Assembly: GCA_018266915.1 (NCBI GenBank)
Contig: JAFDZM010000036.1
Span: 1-47,993 of the forward strand
DNA from: Bacteroidota bacterium
GTDB lineage: Bacteria > Bacteroidota > Bacteroidia > Sphingobacteriales > Sphingobacteriaceae
DNA: 47,993 nucleotides
Direction: 5' to 3'
This document shows positions 43,010 to 47,993 of the stretch, one piece after another. Positions within the stretch are counted from its first letter, which is position 1. Each line of letters begins with the position of its first letter. The notes under the pieces are model-generated. The model was not told the DNA's origin and ran no database searches. It worked only from the letters and a program-made list of their open reading frames with translations. The position numbers and the translations under genes are program-made.

Positions 43010-43378
43010 ATGAAAAGAAAATTATTTAATCCTATTGCATTAGCCTGCTGCTTTATTGTATTCGCTGCCTTTGTATTTGCCGATCTGAACGGTAAATGGG
43101 CCGGCGTTATCAAAACACCCGATGGGAACGACCTGGAGGTAAGCTATAACTTCAAAGTTGACGGTGACAAATTAACCGGCACAGCCGAATCACCTGCCGG
43201 ACAAGTTACCGTAGACGACGGAAAAGTAAACGGAGATACCTTCACTTTTAAAGTAACTGTTGATGGTAATGACTATCCGCACAGCGGAAAAGTTTATGCC
43301 GATTCATGCGGTTTAGATATTGATTTCGGTGCACAAAAAATCCACACTACTTTAAAACGCGCACCTGCTGATAAATAA
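43010..43378 (+). CDS. Small exported beta-protein, tandem paralogue 1 of 4
   Basis: The 122-residue protein has a signal peptide (about 1-24, MKRKLFNPIALACC then ending FVFA) and a roughly 98-residue mature domain. The domain starts DLNGKWAGVIKTPDGNDLEV, then FKVDGDKLTGTA, DDGKVNGDTFTFKV, HSGKVYADSC and the closing HTTLKR. The strand-turn rhythm and the G-x-W start suggest a lipocalin- or avidin-like small barrel, but no named family was recognised. It has its own terminator. The run of four related genes from 43010 to 44804 points to recent duplication. Confidence 0.7.
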   Translation: MKRKLFNPIALACCFIVFAAFVFADLNGKWAGVIKTPDGNDLEVSYNFKVDGDKLTGTAESPAGQVTVDDGKVNGDTFTFKVTVDGNDYPHSGKVYADSCGLDIDFGAQKIHTTLKRAPADK

Positions 43379-43410
43379 GATTTTCAACCTAAAATAGTTT
43401 CATAGTAAAG

Positions 43411-43438
43411 GCCCTGCCGTAAGGCGGGGTTTTTGTTT
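43411..43438 (+). terminator. Intrinsic terminator after paralogue 1
   Basis: CCCTGCC (43412-43418) pairs with GGCGGGG (43423-43429), one wobble, GTAA loop, then TTTTTGTTTT. Confidence 0.88.
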
Positions 43439-43548
43439 TATTGAAATTATTGTTTGTCCAAAAAAAGCATTGATTATTTGTAACTTAATTATCATTCTCA
43501 GCTCTAATTAATTAAATCTCAGCTTACAAAATTTAACCATTTGAAACC

Positions 43549-43917
43549 ATGAAAAGAAAACTCTTTATCACAACTTCATTGTTATGCTGCGGCATAGTCG
43601 CGTTCGCCTATTTTGCAGGGATCACCGGTCACTGGAAAGGCACTTTGGTTGCTCCTGATGGCAACGAATATCCGCTTGATTATACACTTACTTCCGACAA
43701 TACGACCCTGACCGGAAAAGGCCAATCAACTCAGGGAAGCATGGATATCACAGAAGGTAAAGTAAAAGGCGACAGCTTATCATTTGCTATCGATGTGGGC
43801 GGTGTGAAAGTGCTGAATGACGGTAAATATTTTACTGAAGGCGATTCTATCAGCCTGAACATCGATTACCAGGGCTACAAAATGCACAGCACTTTAAAAA
43901 GAGCTGCTGATCAATAA
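43549..43917 (+). CDS. Small exported beta-protein, tandem paralogue 2 of 4
   Basis: The 122-residue product has a signal peptide starting MKRKLFITTSLLCCG and a mature domain with the family markers GHWKGTLVAPDGNEYPLDY, TTLTGKGQ, TEGKVKGDSLSFAI and MHSTLKR. It differs from paralogue 1 in the middle and replaces the final His-Thr-Thr by His-Ser-Thr, the form also seen in paralogues 3 and 4. Separate terminator downstream. Function unknown; location probably periplasmic or extracellular. Confidence 0.7.
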   Translation: MKRKLFITTSLLCCGIVAFAYFAGITGHWKGTLVAPDGNEYPLDYTLTSDNTTLTGKGQSTQGSMDITEGKVKGDSLSFAIDVGGVKVLNDGKYFTEGDSISLNIDYQGYKMHSTLKRAADQ

Positions 43918-43943
43918 TTTAATATATTAAGTCCTTATAAAAT

Positions 43944-43971
43944 AAAGTCTCTGCCTAAGGAGACTTTTTTG
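43944..43971 (+). terminator. Intrinsic terminator after paralogue 2
   Basis: AAAGTCTC (43944-43951) and GAGACTTT (43960-43967) form a perfect 8-bp stem with an 8-nt loop, followed by T. Confidence 0.9.
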
Positions 43972-44025
43972 TTTGAACTGTAACGTTTTATAAAAAAAAT
44001 GCATCATAGCTTAAAACCAATTAAC

Positions 44026-44400
44026 ATGAAAACAAAAGCATTCATCACATTATCATTGGTATGCTGCTTTATGATATGCCTTGCAGCAACAATTGCCGAC
44101 TTATCAGGCAAGTGGACAGGAACTGTACGCACTCCTGACGGGAACGACCTTCAGCTCAATTATGTTTTTAAAATAGATGGAAATCAATTGACCGGGACCG
44201 GTCAGGGTGACGGTGAACCCTCCCCTATCAGTGAAGGTAAAGTAGATGGAGATGTTATTACATTTAAAGTAACAAGCCATGAAGGCGAAGTATTTCCGCA
44301 CACCGGAAAGTATTATGCTCAAGGTGATTCAATAGGAATGGATATTGAAGTAAATGGTGCTAAATTTCACAGCACATTGAAACGCGTGACTGATAAGTAA
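44026..44400 (+). CDS. Small exported beta-protein, tandem paralogue 3 of 4
   Basis: From ATG 44026 the product is 124 residues: signal peptide MKTKAFITLSLVCCFMICLA and a mature domain with DLSGKWTGTVRTPDGNDLQL, NQLTGTGQ, SEGKVDGDVITFKV, HTGKYYAQGDSI and FHSTLKR. An upstream in-frame ATG at 43999 adds nine residues that spoil the signal peptide, so the later start is chosen. The fourth paralogue follows after 32 bp with no terminator, so these two share a transcript. Confidence 0.7.
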   Translation: MKTKAFITLSLVCCFMICLAATIADLSGKWTGTVRTPDGNDLQLNYVFKIDGNQLTGTGQGDGEPSPISEGKVDGDVITFKVTSHEGEVFPHTGKYYAQGDSIGMDIEVNGAKFHSTLKRVTDK

Positions 44401-44432
44401 ACGGTAATTGCTAAACTCCAAATACTAAGCAT

Positions 44433-44804
44433 ATGAAAAGAAAAATATTTATCGCAATAGCTCTCATTTGCTCTGCTATTGTTGGAATGGCGGCAGTTTT
44501 TGCCGACGCCAATGGAAAATGGACCGGCTCGTTTATCGGTCCGGATAGCAACCCTATCGATGTGACTTATACCATCAAAGTAGATGGAGACAAATTAACC
44601 GGTGACGCAACCGCCCAGGGGATCACACTAAAGTTGGACAGTGGGAAAATAACCGGGGACGATTTCAAATTTACTATTACCAATCCCGAGGGTGTCACCA
44701 TTCCGCATGTTGGAAAATACATCGCACAAGGTGATTCAATCTCTATGAATGTAGATTACCAGGGTTTTAAAATGCATAGTACGCTTAAAAGGAGCGATAA
44801 GTAA
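44433..44804 (+). CDS. Small exported beta-protein, tandem paralogue 4 of 4
   Basis: The 123-residue product has the signal peptide MKRKIFIAIALICSAIVGMA and a mature domain with DANGKWTGSFIGPDSNPIDV, GDKLTGDA, DSGKITGDDFKFTI, HVGKYIAQGDSISMNVDYQG and MHSTLKR. It lacks the second Cys of the CC pair found in the other signal peptides. Its C-terminal stretch is closest to paralogue 2, its middle to paralogue 3, which suggests either successive duplication or gene conversion. A terminator lies about 60 bp after the stop. Confidence 0.7.
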   Translation: MKRKIFIAIALICSAIVGMAAVFADANGKWTGSFIGPDSNPIDVTYTIKVDGDKLTGDATAQGITLKLDSGKITGDDFKFTITNPEGVTIPHVGKYIAQGDSISMNVDYQGFKMHSTLKRSDK

Positions 44805-44865
44805 GGGATACAATCTTTAACCGATGTAATCACTCATTATAAACGAGCGTAAGTATTTAATTAAA

Positions 44866-44895
44866 AACCTGCCATTGAGCGGGTTTTGTTGTTTT
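44866..44895 (+). terminator. Intrinsic terminator after paralogue 4
   Basis: AACCTGC (44866-44872) pairs with GCGGGTT (44879-44885), one wobble, then TTGTTGTTTT. Confidence 0.8.
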
Positions 44896-44930
44896 AAAAG
44901 GCAACCAATCAAACTTTGTGCAGGTACGGG

Positions 44931-44960
44931 TTGTAAAATAAACAAATGCGCCTATTTTTG
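44931..44960 (+). promoter_or_regulatory. Candidate promoter, TTG-N19-TATTTTTG
   Basis: TTG (44931-44933) and a full TAnnTTTG match (44953-44960) with ideal 19-bp spacing. The ATG at 44972 is 11 bp beyond the box, so the mRNA would have almost no leader. Confidence 0.6.
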
Positions 44961-44971
44961 CGGCACGAGCT

Positions 44972-45343
44972 ATGAAGCAAAAATTAACTGCCGTTTTACT
45001 CATCCTCGCTATTCTCAGCAGTAGTTTTTCGCGCTTTTTTATCTATGCAGGTTTTAAATTAAACCGAAGCTACATCGCCAGTAAACTTTGCGAAAACCGC
45101 AATAGGCCATGGCTGCATTGCAACGGTAAATGTTACCTGATGAAAAAGATAAAACAGGCTGAAGAAAAGCAAAACAGCACTGAACGCGAGACGCAAAAGA
45201 ACCTGATACAGGAAGCTTATTGCGAAAACAACACGCAGGTGAGTTTCTATACTCGCCTGATCCGGGAGATCATGATCCCGAACAACCGCATTGAACTGCC
45301 GCAAGGCCACGGTGCTATCTTCCGCCCGCCCCAGTTGGGTTAA
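44972..45343 (+). CDS. Small membrane-anchored protein with conserved Cys motif
   Basis: The 123-residue product has an N-terminal hydrophobic segment (about 5-28) and a cysteine motif: C40 and C50 with C54 (C-x9-C-x3-C, in KLCENRNRPWLHCNGKCYL), plus C84. A Lys/Glu-rich stretch follows (60-78). Proteins with this NGKCYL motif occur upstream of TonB-dependent receptors in Bacteroidota, as I recall; their function is not known to me, and a link to metal handling is a guess based on the cysteines and the His-rich receptor next door. The gene has its own promoter-like pair and is separated from the receptor by a repeat element. Confidence 0.6.
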   Translation: MKQKLTAVLLILAILSSSFSRFFIYAGFKLNRSYIASKLCENRNRPWLHCNGKCYLMKKIKQAEEKQNSTERETQKNLIQEAYCENNTQVSFYTRLIREIMIPNNRIELPQGHGAIFRPPQLG

Positions 45344-45369
45344 TTATTCCTTTTCTTAATCAAATCTTT

Positions 45370-45500
45370 TGTCATTTAGAATCTGCAGGATGGCCTTGTG
45401 CTATTGGGTGCAGGTGAGAAATCTTCTGCTATTTGCCTGGTCTGGCATACAAGTTTTCTCCCCGCTCACTTCACAGCCCAGCGGGCTCGTCGAAATGACA
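45370..45500. repeat. REP-like palindromic intergenic element (copy 2)
   Basis: The ends TGTCATTTAGA (45370-45380) and TCGAAATGACA (45490-45500) are inverted copies with one or two differences. The 20 bases at 45406-45425 match 1842-1861 in 19 positions. The inner hairpin of copy 1 is decayed here. It separates the Cys-motif gene from the receptor. Confidence 0.78.
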
Positions 45501-45579
45501 GTAAAAGTTTGGATTCTCCTATAATTAATTCATTCACTAATCATTCAAAACCAGAAGGCTTTGAATCATAATATATTAT

Positions 45580-47856
45580 ATGAATATTTTTAAAAAAATA
45601 TGGCTTTTGACCGTTGTCCTTATTTTTTCGGGACAAATGGCAAAAGCACAACACGTACTTACCGGCCATGTAGTTGACAGTGTTACACGCCAGCCTGTTG
45701 AATACGCAACAATTACCGTCGATGGAAAATCTATCAGTACCACTAAAAATGGCAATTTCCGGGTCGTTCTGCACAAAGACAGCAGTATGCTTACTGTTAC
45801 CTGTATAGGCTGCAAGAGCAAAATGATGACTTGTCACATGACCGATGAACATATGGTTATCCCAATCGCCCGTGGTAAAATTGACCTGAAAGAAGTAGTG
45901 ATCACACCGCAACTCGGCAGCGCATCATTTCATACTTTAAGCACACTTGATCTTAGCCTGCGCCCGGTTAACTCATCACAGGATCTGATGCGATTGGTAC
46001 CGGGCCTGTTTATTGCCCAGCACATGGGCGGTGGTAAGGCCGAACAGATTTTTATACGTGGTTTCGATGCTGATCATGGTACTGATTTAAATGTCTCGGT
46101 TGATGGTATGCCCATCAATATGGTATCACACATACATGGACAAGGTTATGCCGACCTGCACTTCCTGATACCCGAAACGGTTTCGACTTATGATTTCGGT
46201 AAAGGCCCGTATTACACAGGCTATGGTGACTTTACTACAGCAGGCTACCTGGCTTATAGCACCAAAGATGCATTGGGTAAGAGTATGATTAGCGTCGAGG
46301 GTGGTCAGTTTCATACTTTCCGCGCTGCCGGAGTGATCGACCTTTTGGGCGAAAAAGCTAAGCAAAATGGTGAAAACGCTTACATTGCCGGAGAGTATAG
46401 CTATACCGATGGCCCTTTTAAATTGCCGGAGCATTATAAACGAACCAACTTTTTTGGTAAATACACCAAGCAATTAGGAGCCAATAACAAGCTATCACTT
46501 AGTGCATCCACCTTCAGTACAAGTTGGATACCCTCCGGCGAAATACCTGAACGCGCAGTAGCTTCAGGCACTACAGCCATTGATGATAACGGAAATCCCT
46601 ATATCGCACCTATCTCCCCCAATCCTATCAATCGTTTTGGCACCATCGATAGCGCGCAGAACGGCAAATCGAGCCGTGAAAATGCCATTGCCAAACTGAA
46701 CACCGATCTGAAAAATAACTGGGCTATGGAAAACCAGTTATATTATACGCATTATACATTCGCGCTGCATGTTAACTCCACATTTTTTGCCGATGATCCC
46801 GTTAATGGCGATGAACGTCAGCAGGAAGAAGCGCGGGATATGTTTGGATACAATGGCAAACTGAGCAAACAGAATAATTGGGGTAATACCTCATTAGTAT
46901 CAACACTGGGTTTGAACACCCGTTTTGACCGTACTTATGGTAGCGAATACAGCCATGTAACGGAGCAATACCAGTTCCTGGATTATATAACGCAGGGTGA
47001 TATCCGTCAAAACAATACAGGTGTTTACCTGGATGAGACTTTACAAAGTGGCAAATGGTTGTTTAATTTGGGCTCAAGGCTGGATTACTTCAATTTCAAT
47101 TTCCACGATACTACCAAAACCCAGGTAGTTGTAAGCCCGAAGGTCAACATTGAATACACTGCAAATGATAAGGTGCAGCTTTACCTGAAAGCAGGTAAGG
47201 GATTTCACTCCAATAATGCCATTGCAGTAATCGGCAATAATGGACTGGAAACTATACCGGCTGCCTATGGCGCTGATTTTGGTTTGAACTGGAAACCGAT
47301 TCCCCATTTGTATATCAATACTGCGTTATGGTATTTATACCTGCAACAAGAGTTTGTTTATACTGACGACGGCGATATTGCACCAGGAGGTAAAACCAAA
47401 CGTATGGGTGTAGATTTATCAGCGCGTTACCAATTAGCCAAGTGGCTGTTTGCCGATCTGAACGTTAACCTGGCAAGACCACGCCTGGCCGACAGCGCAA
47501 AAAACACCGGTTACCTCGCACTTGCTCCTACCTTTACGAGCACAGGTGGATTGGATTTCAAGTTTGATAATGGTATTAATGGTGGGTTGAGCTATCGTTA
47601 TATGCACAGTCGCCCGGGCAATAATACCAATACATTGAGAGCCAATGGCTACTATGTAACCGACCTTAAGCTGAATTATACGCAGAAACGTTACGAAATA
47701 GGTTTAACTATCGAGAACCTGTTGAATACCAAGTGGAACGAGTTTGAAGCAGAAGAAGTGAGTCAGCTGAGAGGTGAATCAGCACCTGTTGACCAGATGA
47801 GTTTTACGCCGGGAACACCGTTTTTTGCGAAGTTGAGGGTAGCGTTGTTCTTTTAA
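45580..47856 (+). CDS. TonB-dependent receptor with His-rich plug
   Basis: The 758-residue protein has a signal peptide (about 1-23, ending AKAQ), a CarboxypepD_reg-like domain (about 24-105, with a Cys cluster VTCIGCKSKMMTCHM), a plug domain (about 120-225) and a barrel to the final phenylalanine (KLRVALFF). The plug holds FIRGFDADHGTDLNVSVDG followed by MVSHIHGQGYADLHFLIPE, with four histidines that could bind a metal near the ligand pocket. I suggest a metal or metal-complex uptake receptor, but siderophore- or carbohydrate-type ligands remain possible. There is no SusD partner, so a Sus-type system is unlikely. It is followed by a palindromic repeat. Confidence 0.88.
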   Translation: MNIFKKIWLLTVVLIFSGQMAKAQHVLTGHVVDSVTRQPVEYATITVDGKSISTTKNGNFRVVLHKDSSMLTVTCIGCKSKMMTCHMTDEHMVIPIARGKIDLKEVVITPQLGSASFHTLSTLDLSLRPVNSSQDLMRLVPGLFIAQHMGGGKAEQIFIRGFDADHGTDLNVSVDGMPINMVSHIHGQGYADLHFLIPETVSTYDFGKGPYYTGYGDFTTAGYLAYSTKDALGKSMISVEGGQFHTFRAAGVIDLLGEKAKQNGENAYIAGEYSYTDGPFKLPEHYKRTNFFGKYTKQLGANNKLSLSASTFSTSWIPSGEIPERAVASGTTAIDDNGNPYIAPISPNPINRFGTIDSAQNGKSSRENAIAKLNTDLKNNWAMENQLYYTHYTFALHVNSTFFADDPVNGDERQQEEARDMFGYNGKLSKQNNWGNTSLVSTLGLNTRFDRTYGSEYSHVTEQYQFLDYITQGDIRQNNTGVYLDETLQSGKWLFNLGSRLDYFNFNFHDTTKTQVVVSPKVNIEYTANDKVQLYLKAGKGFHSNNAIAVIGNNGLETIPAAYGADFGLNWKPIPHLYINTALWYLYLQQEFVYTDDGDIAPGGKTKRMGVDLSARYQLAKWLFADLNVNLARPRLADSAKNTGYLALAPTFTSTGGLDFKFDNGINGGLSYRYMHSRPGNNTNTLRANGYYVTDLKLNYTQKRYEIGLTIENLLNTKWNEFEAEEVSQLRGESAPVDQMSFTPGTPFFAKLRVALFF

Positions 47857-47870
47857 AAAACTATAATTTT

Positions 47871-47966
47871 TGTCATGCTGAACGATAGTGAAGCATCTAT
47901 TCCGTGAAGCTGTCAGGTACTGAAGATATGCAGTAAGCAGATTCTTCGCTATCGCTCAGAATGAAC
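47871..47966. repeat. Palindromic intergenic repeat of a second type
   Basis: The left arm 47871-47898 (TGTCATGCTGAACGATAGTG onward) and the right arm 47939-47966 are imperfect inverted copies sharing CGATAG and GAAG blocks. The outer TGTCAT matches the termini of the other elements, so it is probably a related subfamily. Confidence 0.65.
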
Positions 47967-47993
47967 TGTGTTTAAAAGCAAATATTTTTTGAA

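Noticed and set aside
43010..44804. The four related small genes as a CRISPR-like or phase-variable repeat array
   Set aside because: The repeats are whole coding genes of about 370 bp with divergent sequence, not short identical repeats with unique spacers, and no invertase or recombinase is present.

Overview
The window looks like a chromosomal segment of a Bacteroidota bacterium, most likely a member of Sphingobacteriaceae close to Mucilaginibacter or Pedobacter. The reasons are low-to-moderate GC, several sites matching the Bacteroidota -7 promoter consensus TAnnTTTG, weak Shine-Dalgarno signals, outer-membrane receptors with CarboxypepD_reg N-termini, and families typical of the group (DUF2911, DUF3810, OMP_b-brl_3). 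No rRNA, tRNA, CRISPR array, transposase or complete prophage was seen. The genus assignment is inference from protein style, not from a marker gene.

Layout. 0-2 kb: a secreted esterase-like hydrolase, a frameshifted four-helix-bundle (23S intervening-sequence type) gene between inverted repeats, thioredoxin, and a palindromic repeat element. 2-7.5 kb: an HGSNAT-type membrane protein, a Tat-exported TIM-barrel protein, and an MFS sugar porter/GH32 fructosidase pair. 7.5-14.8 kb: housekeeping and unknown genes (ABM monooxygenase, DUF3810, DUF2911, a stand-alone receiver, a GT39-like glycosyltransferase, cytochrome b561, an outer-membrane protein). 14.8-23.5 kb: two tandem ~815-residue proteins joining macroglobulin-like and TonB-plug domains without a barrel, an 828-residue OMP_b-brl_3 receptor and a half-size EamA transporter. 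23.7-31 kb: a two-component system followed by a TolC/adaptor/RND efflux operon. 31-33.7 kb: a desaturase strikingly like animal dihydroceramide delta-4 desaturase, a fatty-acid-hydroxylase-superfamily protein and a small outer-membrane barrel. 35.4-42.4 kb (minus strand): a complete trans-4-hydroxy-L-proline degradation pathway headed by a secreted GH127 beta-L-arabinofuranosidase. 42.6-45 kb: a DUF3606-like small protein and four tandem paralogous small exported proteins. 45-47.9 kb: a Cys-motif small protein and a His-rich TonB-dependent receptor, bounded by repeat elements.

Two gene sets stand out. The GH127/hydroxyproline set makes sense as a route for plant hydroxyproline-rich glycoproteins (extensins): GH127 removes hydroxyproline-linked arabinose, and the four cytosolic enzymes take freed hydroxyproline to 2-oxoglutarate. 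The desaturase/hydroxylase/barrel set may remodel the sphingolipid core in the cell envelope, giving a bacterial route to delta-4-unsaturated or hydroxylated ceramide. Both proposals rest on motifs and gene order and need biochemical confirmation.

Several gene starts were moved downstream of the longest open frame (7505, 7658, 14018, 32233, 33767, 40363, 44026), where a signal peptide, a promoter-like box or the neighbouring gene decided the matter. Functional calls come from recognising motifs by eye; no database search was run.
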